A DNA stretch of 64,000 bases from Megaustenia siamemsis (GCA_032433765.1 JAVIAB010000124.1:96224202-96288201), one strand, 5' to 3'. Shown: positions 1-11,554, numbered from the stretch's first letter. Translations and numbers: made by a program. Notes: generated by a model not told the origin, from the sequence alone.

Positions 1-268
1 ATGTATTTTTCTAGTTGTAACTATGTATTCCAACGTTTCTCTTCTGATGATGTGGCCGAAAATAATTGATTGTTTCCTCCTAATGTTTTTCAGAAGCTCC
101 CTATTTGTGTTGGCCTCTTGAGAATTTCCGCGTTGGCCTTTTAAGCTGTTGAGGGAAATCTCAATATGAGAACTTCCATCTCTATGGCCTCTAAGCGGAT
201 TAATTCGTATGTCTACTGCCCATGATTCGTTTCCATGTCCGAATTGGAATTAGCTCTATATGGCAATG

Positions 269-324
<56 letters not shown>

Positions 325-730
325 ACTCACACGTCTGTTTGCATAGACTTATTAAGATGTTTTTCATATTCTGAAATGCAATTTTGGCCTGAGCTATTCT
401 GCTCTTTATTTCTGTGGTGCATCTTCCGTCTGATTATATTATTGTGTCTAGTTATTTGACTCGCTGCACTTGTTTCAGATTTGTCCTGTTTATGTTTCAA
501 AGTGAAAGGTTTCTATCGAACACAAGGAAAACAACAATCATGACTGTTTAATTATTTATTGAGAAAGGAACAGTTGGAATATATATATACTATTGTGTGG
601 TAACTTATAAAGAATAAAAAAAGAAGAGATAACGGGAAGTAGAGAGAGAGAGATAGATAGACAGAAAGAGAGTAACTACTTAAGAAATTGGTTTTGTGGT
701 AGGTCAAGAAGAGAATCTTCTAGCAAATAT
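1..730. other. non-coding, no gene recognised
   Basis: AT-rich sequence without a convincing reading frame. It contains a (TC)n microsatellite at about 275-321 and a short AG/GATA-rich stretch at about 640-672. I see no transposon similarity here. Confidence 0.6.
275..321. repeat. (TC)n microsatellite
   Basis: About 47 bp of uninterrupted TC dinucleotides. Confidence 0.97.
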
Positions 731-733
731 CGA

Positions 734-1880
734 AATAGAAACAAACCGACGACAGTATTATATAGAAACAAATTGACAACAGTAATATATAGAAACAAAT
801 CGATGGCAGTATTATATAGAAACAAACTGACGAAAGTATTATATAGAAACAAACCGACTAAAGTATTATATAGAAACAAACCGACGAAAGTATTATATAT
901 AGAAACAAACAGACGACAGTATTATAAAGAAACACACAGACGAAAGTATTATATAGAAACAAACTGACGAAAGTATTATATAGAAACATACCGACGACAG
1001 TATTATATAGAAACAAACCGACGAAAGTATTATATAGAAACAAACCGACGAAAGTACTACATAGAAACAAACCGACAAAAGTATTATATAGAAACAAACC
1101 GACGAAAGTATTATATAGAAACAAACCGACGAAAGCATTATATAGAAACAAACCGACGAAAGTATTATATAGAAACAAACCGACGACAGTATAATATAGA
1201 AACAAACCGACGAAAGTATTATATAGAAACAAACCGACGAAAGTATTATATAGAAACAAACCGACGAAAGTATTATATAGAAACAAACCGACGAAAGTAT
1301 TATATAGAAACATACAGCCGACAGTATTATATAGAAACAAACCGACGAAAGTATTATATAGAAACAAACCGACGAAAGTACGACATAGAAACAAACCGAC
1401 AAAAGTATTATATAGAAACAAACCGATGAAAGTATTATATAGAAACAAACCGACGAAAGTATTATATAGAAACACACCGACAAAAGTATTAAATAGAAAC
1501 AAACCGACTAAAGTATTATATAGAAACAAACCGACGAAAGTATTATATAGAAACAAACCGACGAACGTATTATATAGAAACAAACTGTCGAAAGTATTAT
1601 ATATAGAAACAGATTGACGAAAGTATTATATATAGAAACAAATTGACGACAGTATTATATATATAAACAAACTGATGAATGTATTATATAGAAAGAAATC
1701 GACGAAAAAATTATATAGAAACACACTGACGTAAGTATTATATAGAAATAAAACGACGAAATTATTATGTAGAAGCAAATCGACAAAAGTATTATAAGGT
1801 CGCAAAACGACAAAAGTATTATAAGGTCGCAAAACGACAAAAGTATTATAAGGTCGCAAACGACAAAAGTATTATATAGA
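734..1880. repeat. 27-bp minisatellite array, about 42 copies
   Basis: The unit reads roughly GTATTATATAGAAACAAACC followed by GACGAAA. The central part (about 960-1560) is nearly uniform. The right edge (from about 1795) shifts to a variant carrying AAGGTCGCAAAACGAC, and both edges are more diverged, as expected if unequal exchange homogenises the middle. Because 27 is divisible by 3, both strands stay open and give repetitive low-complexity reading frames (nine-residue periods such as YRNKPTKVL); there is no sign that these are genes. Confidence 0.95.
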
Positions 1881-2091
1881 AGAAAAAAAAACAAACGAGA
1901 GTATTCAAACCAATTTGGATATTCCCGACATAGTATTACTAGTCTAGTAGGAATACTTGATAAACGACAAAATGTGATGTACTTGGTGAATATGGACGAG
2001 ATGAAAGAGGCAACAAAAGAATGAGAAAAAATAGATAATATGGGCATAGAGAATACAAGGTTTAAACAACACCGCAGATAACTTGCAACGT

Positions 2092-2247
2092 GAGGAAGGT
2101 CAGGCCAACAGACATTCAAAATAAATGGATGACATATTGAACAACAACACAGGAGAAGGTCAGGCCAAAGGACTGTCGGTCAAATAGATGGCAAATTAAA
2201 CAACAACATGGAGAAGATCAGACCAAAAGACTTTTAGGCAAATAGAT
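2092..2247. repeat. ~60-bp tandem repeat, about 2.5 copies; LINE target site
   Basis: Units spaced 58-60 bp apart share GAGAAGGTCAGGCCAAAG and CAAATAGATGGCAAATTAAA. A further unit continues at 4518-4580, on the far side of the LINE at 2248-4517, so the LINE landed inside this array. Confidence 0.75.
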
Positions 2248-4517
2248 CTCTCTCTTTCTGCGATCAAGACTCAATCAGAGTAGGATTCCAGACTCTCTCA
2301 TGAAGTCAGCTGTCTGTTTAAGCGAATCGATTGCCCCATATAGTTTTTCTTCCAGGGAGGTGGGTCTAGACCACATTGCTCTTCTCAGGTCTGTGTACTG
2401 AGGGCAATCATGTAGAACCTGTTTTGTAGTCATATTGTCCAGTGTACAGTGGCATAGGCTGTTTGTACCTATTCTGAATTTGGTGAACATGTTATTTCTC
2501 ATTCTATTGTGGCCAGTGCGTAGGCGAAGTATGATGACTTTATCCAACCCGGATAGTTGGTAGTATCCGTCACTCTCGTTATGGTTTGGGTGTTCTCGTT
2601 TCCATTTTTCATGGAACTGACATTTGAGGATGGATTTAGCTTCATCATAACTGAGCGGATGGTTCTCTTGTGATAATATCACTCCCTCGTTAGCTAATTT
2701 GTCTGCTCGTTCGTTCCCGTGTATATTACAGTGTGATGGTATCCACTGAATGACTACTCTCTGGAAGTTATTGCATAGTTGGTCCAGGGTTTTTCTCAAG
2801 TCATCTAGTTCATTGTTCTTGGGACTTTTTAGAGTTGATAGTACTGACAATGCATCAGTCAGAATCACCAATTTATTGTGCATGTTATTTTTGTGTTGAG
2901 TAGACAGTGTTGCAGCATCTCTGAGGGCCCCAGTTTCTGCTTTAAAGTTGTTTGAGAATTTTCCAGTAGCTATTGACTTTCTGATCTCGTCCTGGTTATT
3001 CAGCGTCAAGAACACCCCCCCCCCCCCCATCCATTTCTGGTGGCATTTGTAGTAGAGCTATATGTGTATATGTGGGACCAAGTCTCCAGTAGTTTGTTCA
3101 TTGGTAACTGCAGCGAGTTGCTCCTTTTTAGTCGTACAATTCCGGAACCAGTTATTCTTTGGTGCATGGGGTGGCTAAGGAGCCTTCTATATTTATCCGC
3201 TTGTTGCAATACTTTAGTGACACGTCTGTCATCTAAGGGTTGTAAACCTTTTACTGTTTCTAGAGTCTTGATAGGTGTAGATTTCATAGCACCAGTGATG
3301 ATACGGGCAGCTTGATTCTGTGCTCTGTTAACTTTGCTAAGGTGTGATTTGGAAGCCATAGCCCAGGTTGTGACTCCATACTCTAGAACTGGTCTGACTC
3401 TTCCTACGTATAGTCTTTTCAAAATATTGCTGTCTGCCCTCAGTCCGTTCCTGCCAATTTCTTCATAATATTTGTTCGTTTTCTGGCTTTTTTCCTTGCT
3501 CTGTCTATCTGCTTTTTCCAAGTCATTCTGTGATTCATGGTGACGCCAAGATATGTTGGGTTTTGGTCAATAGGGAGTGTATGGTCTTTTATCTTCAAGT
3601 TTGCAGAGAGTGTGTTTCTTGATAGGCTGACAATTGTATATGTAGTTTTTTTTTCGTTGATTGGTAAGAACCAGGTGTTCGTCCATTTTTCAAGTTCACC
3701 TAGGTCATCTTGCATCCTGGGTCCAGCCACCGACATACTTTCCTCGCGAGCCAATAACGCCAGATCATCTGCGTATATTGCTGAGTGTATTCTGGGTGGA
3801 ATGTCCATTACGATGTCATTTATGAAAATCAAAAAGAGTGTTGGGGGACAAGACTCCGCCGTGTGGGACACCTTGTTCGATAGAGACCTTCTTATTTAGT
3901 TGACGTTGTACTTGTACTCTGGCCGTTCTAACCTGAAGGTATTGAGAGACCCAATTGAATAAACGACCCTGGATGCCAAGTCTAAAAAGCTTGTTCTTTA
4001 AACCATCTCGCCATACCCTATCAAAAGCCTTCTCCATGTCGACCCACACTGCCAGTGTGTGTTTCTTTTCTTGTAGAGCATCCTCTATTTCCTGTGCAAT
4101 GTAGGTGACCAGATCTTCAGTTGATCTGTGTTGACGGAAGCCACTTTGTTGTGGTACGATTTTTTGTTTTGTCTCCAAATGCCACATAAGTCTTCGGTTA
4201 ACCAGCCTTTCCATGAGTTTACTCAGGCAGCTCAGTAGGCTAATTGGTCTATAGCTACTTGGGTCTAGTGGGTCTTTTCCACGCTTGAGGATGGACACCA
4301 TAATAGCTTCTTTCCAGATTGCTGGCACATGACCTCTCTTCCAGCTAACATTTATTATCCTTAGAAGCTGGCGCTTGGCTTTCTGTCCCAGATTTAGGAG
4401 CATTTCTTTGGAAATTCCATCTTTACCAGGGGGACTTTTGAGCTTCAATCCTTTGAGGGCAACGTCTAATTCAGTAGAGGTAAAGATGGTCGTCTGATGC
4501 TCTTCTGGTGCTAAAGT
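2248..4517 (-). mobile_element. 5'-truncated RNase H-bearing non-LTR retrotransposon (I/Nimb-like)
   Basis: This is a 2.3-kb LINE on the minus strand, flanked by the 9-bp duplication CAAATAGAT (2239-2247 and 4518-4526). It starts abruptly within the reverse-transcriptase fingers and ends in the AG-rich tail at about 2250, as expected for target-primed reverse transcription that stopped early. The protein order is reverse transcriptase, thumb, RNase H. The clade is inferred from the RNase H domain downstream of the RT and from the motif wording; a phylogeny would be needed to fix it. Confidence 0.9.
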
Positions 4518-4520
4518 CAA
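2275..4520 (-). pseudogene. reverse transcriptase-RNase H polyprotein, frameshifted
   Basis: Reading from 4520 downward, the RT palm motifs appear in order: VDMEKAFDRVW (motif A), QGVPHGGVLSP (motif B), then after a frameshift near 3850 the IYADDLALL catalytic box. A second frameshift near 3500 and a third in the G-run at 3019-3028 lead into an RNase H domain with AETGALRDA, LTDALSVL, WIPSHCNIHGNERADKLAN and a C-terminal Cys/His segment. The first RNase H aspartate appears lost: where relatives have YTDGS this copy reads YTYSS. At least three frameshifts mean no protein is made. The copy is truncated at its N terminus: the endonuclease domain and ORF1 are absent. Confidence 0.88.
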
Positions 4521-4526
4521 ATAGAT

Positions 4527-4977
4527 GACAAAATAAACAACATCATAGATGGGGTCAGACTAAACAAATAAAACTAAACAATACAAGCAAAAAGGTGGTC
4601 TTTATCAGAATCAATATAGAACTACTTAAATATTTGCTCAAGACAACATGAACAATGCAATATAATAAGCTAAATAAAGAAAAAAGACAAAAATGCCAAG
4701 ATGCGAATAAGATGTGATTAAATTAGCAATGCAAAGAAATAGAAGACTGTCAAAGTTAAAAAAAAATACGCTCAATGCATAAACGGATTAGTGAAATGAC
4801 CAGTAGAAAAACCAAATATAGTACATGATGCTTCAGACCAAAAGAAGGTGGCTTGTTTAAAAAAAAAATTGTTGAGAGATGGACGAAATACATGAAAGAG
4901 TTACATGGAGGAGAAAGAATTGAACTAATACCAGAACTATCAGAATAAACCAGATAACATAAATTATGAAGGACCAT
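4527..4977. other. no gene recognised
   Basis: The remainder of the ~60-bp repeat unit is followed by AT-rich sequence with short A-runs and no homology that I can see. Confidence 0.5.
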
Positions 4978-5655
4978 CAATGTTTGAAGATGAAATAGTA
5001 GATTCCATCAAACACGTGAAAAACGGAAAGGTAACATGTTTAGATATGACATCAATAGAGGAACTAGAAGCTCTTGGTGAGACAGGAATATAAACCATAG
5101 CAAAGTTACTGAATGAACTTTATAACAGTGGTCATATACTTAATCATTTTCTACAAACCACCTGTATGTATTTGCCCAAAAATCGGGAGCAAAAGAATAT
5201 GATGCATATATTTATATTAATTTATCATGTCACATCCCAAAGAGCATGCTAATAATCATTATGAGAAGAACAAGACACAAGATTAAAAGAGAGATAGCAG
5301 ATGAACAGTTTGAATTTATTGAAGGAAAAGGAACAAACCATATCACTTATACCCTACGAACACTGATCGAAGTGAGATCAGGTATAGGACAGGTGTGCGT
5401 ACTATCCCCCCTACTGTTTATTACACACATGTAATATATATGCAAATTAGCCAATCCTTCAGAGAATGAGAAGATCAACGGCCTTCTCTTTGCAGATGAT
5501 CAGGCACTAATACATTGAAAAATATAAGCCCAACAAGAACACTTAAACAGACTCAAGAGCACAAACACAAATTACAACATGGAAATCAACATAAACAATA
5601 CAGGAGTCAAGAATATTGCAAAAGAGAAATATAACATTTTAAAAATTAGTAAAGT
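4978..5655 (+). pseudogene. degenerate non-LTR reverse transcriptase fragment (LINE family beta)
   Basis: Broken plus-strand frames carry typical RT finger and palm segments: SIKHVKNGKVTCLDMTSIEE, LIIIMRRTRHKIKREIADEQ, EGKGTNHITYTLRTLIE and FADDQALIH, followed by a piece resembling the beta-family ITIEGRQLK segment. There are many stops and frameshifts. Family beta is the group represented also at 15072, 31262, 33600, 37826, 48805 and 51690. Confidence 0.75.
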
Positions 5656-5835
5656 ACCCCTGTTACACCAAGTGGCGTTTAAGGAATATGGTGTTAGTGA
5701 CCATAAATTTTGGGTATTTTTTTTCCAGCCATGAGTACAATTCACACTGCTTCCAGCGGGAATCGAACACAGGTTGTCCGAAATTCGGTAGCCCAGTTGG
5801 GCGGCTTTCCCAACTAGACTCCCGAAGCCCCTATA
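5648..5835 (-). repeat. chimeric SINE: SINE-B tRNA head joined to SINE-A tail
   Basis: Read on the minus strand, the tRNA-like head has TAGTTGGGAAAGCCGCCCAAC and the box-B-like TGTTCGATTCCCGC of SINE family B (compare 37048 and 41223). After the A-rich linker it switches to the family A tail (CACTAACACCATATTCC, then GCCACTTGG). The switch falls near an A-run and an ATACCC stretch. It is either a recombinant SINE or an insertion scar. Confidence 0.7.
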
Positions 5836-5861
5836 TTATCGAAAAAAGTACTAAGGCACTA

Positions 5862-7961
5862 TAGCTTGTTTCATAACTCGTGCCCAACTTTTAAAATCGA
5901 TAGCTTTTTAACTGCTTGTTGTAAGTTGTTCAAAATTTGCATGTAAAGTTATAATGACTAGAACCCAACAGGGAATTAATTTCATTAAAAAAAAACATTT
6001 GGTTATTATTGTTGCTTATTTGATTTATATAAATTTATAACGACCCATTGATGTAGTCAAAACTTAATGTTTACAGTATTTTAAGTTAAAAATAGCGAAT
6101 AAAAATCCATACACGGTAAAATTTACGTATTTGCACGCTTTAACCGTGGTTTTTTGACACAATTAGACACTTGTAGAAAACACGAGAAATTGTGTGTTCC
6201 ATTTCCGTTCATTCATAGGTGCAGACGTGGAACGATAACATTTATCATGAGTCTTAAAATGAAATTCTGCAGTTTACAAAACATAGCAGTAAAAATGTAT
6301 GACTATTTTTGCAAAGAGGCTAAACGAGGAAGATTATTTCATTCTTTAGAAAACCCTGAGAATAGGACAAGACACATTTTGGATTTATCTAAACGGTCAT
6401 TTAATCGCTGGATTCAAGCACGTGACCGTCAATGTTCATAATATACAAAATCACAAGGAAGAGATAAAATGTTGGATAATTTAGACAGTGAACTTATTAG
6501 AAGTGAAATTCGCAAAATGTTGGGTATGAATGAAACTGTTACAATAAGAAAATTAAAAGTATCGCTGAAAAAGAACAACAGTATTGAAATATCAAAGTCT
6601 ACATTATGGAGGAATGCGAGAGCTGCAGGCTTTACATTCAGAAAGTATTCAAATGGACGATACATCATCTGTAAGAAGCCACATATAGCAGTCATGAGAA
6701 GCAAGTACTTACGTGAAGTAAAAGAGGTGCGCAAGCAAGGTTATGATATTGTGTACTTGGATGAAACATGGATCAATGCTCACCACACTAACCAAAGGGA
6801 ATGGCAGTCGTCAGATGGAAAGATTAAGAGATTAATACCTAGCAGCAAAGGACAGCGCTTGATAATTGCTCATGCAGGTAGTCGACAACATCGACTAATA
6901 CAGAATGCAGAGCTAATTTTTCTTTCAAAATCCATAGACAATCGGGATTATCACTCTGAGATGAATGGTCACATATTTAGATATTTGATTGAAAATTCTG
7001 TTCTCCCATCACTAGATCGACCATCTTGCCTAATAATGGACAATGCAACGTACCACAACATTGTTGCACTTGAAGATAAAGTCCCGACGTCATCCAGTAC
7101 AAAAGATGCTATCAAGATATGGCTCACAAAGGAGCACATACAATTTAATAACATGTACTTAAAACCTGAATTACTATCTCTAGTAAAGCAAAACAAAGGA
7201 CAAAGATTTTTCAAATAGATAAGAATATCCAAGAGCACGGTCATATAAGTTTGCGGCTGCCACCTTACCATGCTCATTTAAATCCAATAGAACTAATCTG
7301 GGCAAAATTAATAGGACAAGTGGCAGATGAAAATACAACATTCAAAATATGCGATGTAAAGACTCTTGCTAATCTCGCTTTATTAAATATAGACAAAGAT
7401 TATTGGGCTAAATGTGAAGACCACGTCTTAAAACAGGAAGAGGAATATTGGAAAAATGATGGTTTGTGGAATGTTCAACCCCAATCTTTTAGACTCGTCT
7501 GATTCAGAATGAAAGTATATAGCCCCCACAATGTTGGCCCCTATATTACCTTAAATTAGTTCAACAAACGGTCCTTATCAGGACCACACAACTATGAAAA
7601 TTGGACATACAGGTATACCTTGATATTATCGTCCGTCCTTGAAATGAGAAGACAATAATTCTCCTGGTGTTTTGTCTTATTAGGTTATTTCCCCATTACG
7701 GCCTAGCCTTTACCTAGTGAAAATTAATCATAGACCAGCAACTACGGTAATTTCTATTATTTAGGGGTTCACAATTTACAATTTTGACAAACATCAAAGT
7801 AATTCGCCGCTTTAAGAAAACTGCAGCTGCAAGATATTTGTTAAATATACATTTAAATGGTCTTTTGCATTCTAATAACATTTGGAAAATTTCAACAGTT
7901 TTTAACAAACGTTACTGAGTAATAGCGTTTTGAAGTTGGGCACGTGATTTGAAACGAGCTA
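5862..7961 (+). mobile_element. IS630/Tc1-mariner-like DNA transposon, copy 1 (D-E spacing about 83)
   Basis: The left end TAGCTTGTTTCATAACTCGTG is mirrored at the right end, whose reverse complement reads TAGCTCGTTTCAAATCACGTG. Both ends are flanked by TA (5860-5861 and 7962-7963), the target duplication of this superfamily. The transposase occupies 6247-7502. About 460 bp of right-hand non-coding sequence is shared with the second, 5'-truncated copy at 46976-47861. Confidence 0.85.
6247..7502 (+). pseudogene. IS630/Tc1-like DDE transposase, frameshifted
   Basis: I took ATG at 6247 (MSLKMKFCSLQNIAVKMYDY) as the likely start, because the N terminus looks like a helix-turn-helix region. A frameshift follows near 6440. 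The long middle frame has the first catalytic Asp in YLDETWINAHH and the second in LIMDNATYH. A one-base loss near 7190-7200, seen by comparison with copy 2, shifts the frame before the third acidic residue in HAHLNPIELIWAKL. Repairing that by alignment, about 83 residues separate the second Asp from the Glu, far more than the 34-37 of common Tc1 and mariner families. A 10-bp loss near 7480 truncates the C terminus. The protein would bind the terminal repeats and cut and paste the element; this copy is dead. Confidence 0.85.
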
Positions 7962-7963
7962 TA

Positions 7964-8991
7964 GAATTATTTTCCGTTATGGTTATGTTCGTTTCAACCC
8001 CCTAAGTTATAAATAGTAATTGTTCTCTTGTAGAGTTAGAGAAGATTTGAAATCTTAAGAAGACGATGGCCTTAAAAAAACTAGTATAAATAGTTTATTA
8101 TTAGAATCTCACATAATGGAAATTTAATGCCTTACAATAACTCGACTAAGGGATTACTTTTGTGAATAACGCGAGAAAGAAAACAGATTTTAAATGTTTG
8201 GTTTAAATTATACGATGTTTATCTGAAAGTTAATATTAATAATGCCTACATGCACTAACATGAAATATTTGCTCTACCATTTTCTGAAGAAAGAAACAAA
8301 AACTATGTAATTTTCTCTTGGTGTCAGTTTACGTTATCATTAACCTTGACAGGAACCAATTAAGCGAAACAGCGAATACACAAATTATTGAAAAGTAAAA
8401 TTTAAATAATATAGCTGACGATAATAAAACATCGTAACTAATACAAGTAGCGATTGTCTCGTTTTAATTAATTAATCTATGACATTTTATAAACGTGACC
8501 TGCTGACTTTAATAACATTGCTTGCCACGCAGCATGATGACAGCACTAAGTGTGACACTGATAACTGTGGTTTAAAGTGGCAAACCTTTATTGCTAAATG
8601 TTGTTATTCAAATAATAAAGCCAAACCTCTAGGTCGTTGTTTATTCAAGTGTGTATTTATATATTTGACTATTTCAGATACATATATACTAGATTTCTTT
8701 CATTTATTATCAATATAATTCACACTGTTCTACTACAAAACTGCATTCAACACCTTATTTTTTTTTTGTTCTGTTTACTTAAACCCACAACCTCCACTCA
8801 AGCTTGTGAAATCGCTAAGGAATATCATTTTTTAAAAATTAACTTGTATCATTAAACTCGTATCTAATAAGTAAAATACATAGTAAATGAAATTTAATTT
8901 AGTGTTTTAATGATCATTTGGATAAACTATTTTTCATATGTATACAAATATCTGCAACTCCATAGACGAAAATGTTTTTTTTTAAATCACG
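7964..8991. other. no gene recognised
   Basis: AT-rich sequence; the short open frames at about 8479-8855 lack motifs and look like chance frames. Confidence 0.5.
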
Positions 8992-8999
8992 ATTTTAAT

Positions 9000-9259
9000 G
9001 AAAAAGTAAAGTAAAGAGCCCCCGTCACGCCAAGTGGAGTATAGGGAATATGGTGTTATTGACCATAAATTTTTCTGACCTTCAGCACATGATTTATGGG
9101 TTAATGTGGTCGGTATTACACCCGTGCCGCTTTACTTCCCCAGAAAAAATCCGGTACCCATTTAAGGCTGGGTGAACCCGGCAGCTGTCGATTGGGATCG
9201 AACCCTACTTCTTGTCCTTTGCAGTTCAGTTCACTAACCACTGAGCTATCGCTGCGACC
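9000..9259 (-). repeat. SINE family A copy, full length
   Basis: On the minus strand it has a tRNA-like head with box A TAGCTCAGTGG and box B close to GGTTCGATCC, a body with GGGTTCACCCAGCCTTAAAT and GTGCTGAAGGTC, and the tail GCCACTTGGCGTGACGGG followed by TACTTTACTTT. It is flanked by ATTTTAAT (8992-8999 and 9260-9267), a probable TSD. The head indicates an internal RNA polymerase III promoter. Confidence 0.88.
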
Positions 9260-9790
9260 ATTTTAATAATACTATACGCATAGTTACTCTAAATGGTAAT
9301 TTTGAAAAGACCAGTCGATTTTCCCGCAATCTTAAATTTAGAACTTATCCGAGTTATCACTTTTCCTGTACCAAGAGTGAGCGAGTAATAATAGTTATTG
9401 AAAAACGTCAAGACAGCCAACTGCAGACGCCCAGAATTTCTAAAGCGCTATGTGATGTCTCATACAGTTGGTAAATCAATACCGTGCATGTCACACAATA
9501 GGCTCATCAAGACACAGCGATCCTAATTACTTAACATCTCTTCCTGTTCCAGTATCGATACGGCCCTCCGTTGGCGCGTTACACCACCACTGATACTTGC
9601 AGCATTTGTTGGAGTCATAATTGGGGATAAATGTAAGCAACGAAGGTTAGATGTTCAGTGCAGAGTAACGTTACACAATGTGGCAGGTGACTATAGCAAT
9701 AAAATATAAGTTGATGAGTCATGTGATCTGGGTCCGGGGAAAGTAATACACCAACAACTAAATTAGCTTCATTAATACCATCTCCACATC
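9260..9790. other. no gene recognised
   Basis: No conserved coding signal; short chance frames only. Confidence 0.45.
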
Positions 9791-9794
9791 GAAT

Positions 9795-9960
9795 TTGGCT
9801 ACCTTGGAGCGCCATTTTACTCTTTCTCTTCTTTAGACGACAACGTCGTCACCTGTCCATCTTATAAGTCCACATTAATGTTGGTCTGCCTCTGCCTTGT
9901 CTACCTTGTACCTTCCCTTCCAAGATAGTTGCAGTGGGTATTGTGTATCTTAATATGTCT
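9795..9960 (-). mobile_element. LINE family gamma 3' fragment
   Basis: The minus strand encodes a remnant of the gamma C terminus (LEGKVQGRQGRGRPTLMWTY-like) and has the TGGCTACC...GAGCGCCATTTTACTCT 3' region seen in the gamma copies at 41820 and 55285. Confidence 0.65.
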
Positions 9961-10021
9961 CTGAAATATTAATTAGTAAATAGTTAACATCTATCTATCT
10001 TTCGTTCGCCTGAAGCATTGT

Positions 10022-11160
10022 CTATATCTGCAATGTCGTTTCCTGTATAAATGTTACTGTCTTTTGTAATTCTTGCAGTGGCCCATATAGTTTTGTCTGT
10101 AGTGTTGTATCTATGGGCCAATGGATTTTCCTCAGTCTACTATATTCAGTGCAGTCTTGAAGTATGTGTTCAGCAGTCTGGGGCGCCTGTCCACATGTAC
10201 AAGTAGTTGAGGTGCCGATCTTGAATTTTGTATACATGTGACTATGGAGTCGATTGTGTCCTGTTCTGAGACGTATAATGATAACTTGTTCATATCTATT
10301 CATATTATAAAAGGCATCCTGATTTGGGGCTTGTGGTCCTCTGATTGATTTGATTATCTGTTTCTTATGATGGTATGTAACAGGTGTATCTAGTTGTGTG
10401 CCTGTTGAACCTTCCTTTGCCAACTGATCTGCTTTCTCATTTCCTGGTATTCCACAGTGAGATGGGATCCACTGCAGGGCAACCCTGTGGTGCTTGCAGA
10501 GTTCAGTCAATAAGGTCTGCAGATGTGGTAATTTTCTGGATTGTAGTGCCTGGAGTACTGATCTTGCATCTGTCAAAAACACTACAGGCTGCGGGCTAAG
10601 ATTAATGTTCAGCAGTTTTTCTATTGCTAACTTTATTGCTTGTATTTCTGCATCATAATTGTGACAATATTTCCCTGTTGCTATTTTATTCATATCCCTA
10701 GTGTTATTTGGGTATTCTATATATGCACCTGCTCCCCCATTTTTTACTGCATTCTGTGCTGATCCATCTGTATACACACGAATCCATAGGTCTTGTGGGT
10801 ATTCTTCATCCAGGAAACTGAGAGTTATTGTTTTTCGCTGTAGACTATTCTGTTCCTCTTTATCAACTATTCCTTTCACTTCTGTCCGTATTTGAACTGA
10901 TAATCCAGATTCCTCTGTCCAGGGAGTCTGTTCTGGTATGGGCAGTAGGGGGTTAACAGCTCTTGGCATGTCTGGTGTTTGTCTACTAATACGCTTGGCT
11001 TGGTGGATAAAACTGCTTCTCTTAAGTCGTCCCAATGCAAGATTTTGGAATCGGTCCTTCATTGGATGTCTCGGCATGCAAGCAAATTTTTCTGCCTGTA
11101 TCAGCACCTTTGTGTCCCTCCGTTCTCTCAGTGCTGGTATCCTCCACAATTTCTCCATCT
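10022..11160 (-). mobile_element. 5'-truncated RNase H LINE fragment (I/Nimb-like), second subfamily
   Basis: One uninterrupted minus-strand frame of about 380 codons. The N-terminal part (EMEKLWRIPALRERRDTKVL, then HPMKDRF and RLKRSSF) matches the linker between RT and RNase H in this group. The RNase H domain keeps all four acidic residues: D in VYTDGSA, E in HNYDAEIQAIKLA, D in LTDARSVLQAL and D in GNEKADQLAKEG. The end has a CTCGQAPQTAEHILQDC zinc-knuckle-like segment. The frame stays open up to 11236, but homology fades at about 11160, so the first ATG there is not a real start. The RT is missing. It is antisense to, and about 400 bp upstream of, GPCR gene 1. Confidence 0.85.
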
Positions 11161-11554
11161 CTAATATTGTTAAAATAGTTAACATTAGAATTAACATTTC
11201 CCCAGACCTTACGTGTGTCGGTAAACCGATGGACATATGTACACACTTGAAGTGGTCATTGAAAAAAATCGGCGGAGCAGATATGGGAATGTCCTATAAC
11301 AGTGGCGCAAATAAGTGACAGCAACAAAGAAACAATAATTCGATTAGAATCAACACTATCAAGTTTTTGTTTAAACAGATCATGCAGTTTTTCTTCTTTT
11401 TCCCGATTGTTGGTAACAGTAAAGGGAGGTAAACGTAAAGCTACACTTTTTAGCATAGAGAGGTTGGATATTCACAGTTATCTTACAACCGATTACAGAC
11501 ACATATAACAATCTATAAATAGTTAATGTTAAAGAATAATAAAAAAAAAACATC
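11160..11554. promoter_or_regulatory. upstream region of GPCR gene 1, promoter not resolved
   Basis: About 400 bp of non-coding sequence separates the antisense LINE from the GPCR start codon. I cannot point to a convincing TATA box or initiator. The A-run at 11540-11550 lies just before the start codon. Confidence 0.25.

Noticed and set aside
858..1859. Long open frames of FLYNTFVGL-type repeats on both strands
   Set aside because: They exist only because the 27-bp unit lacks stops and is divisible by 3; there is no start context, splice structure or codon bias.
8479..8855. Two overlapping plus-strand frames of 70-80 codons
   Set aside because: They overlap each other in different frames and are AT-rich without motifs.
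9236..9259. Possible true tRNA gene from boxes A and B
   Set aside because: The tRNA-like segments continue into a common SINE body and tail, occur in many copies with TSDs, and I cannot fold a complete cloverleaf with an acceptor stem.
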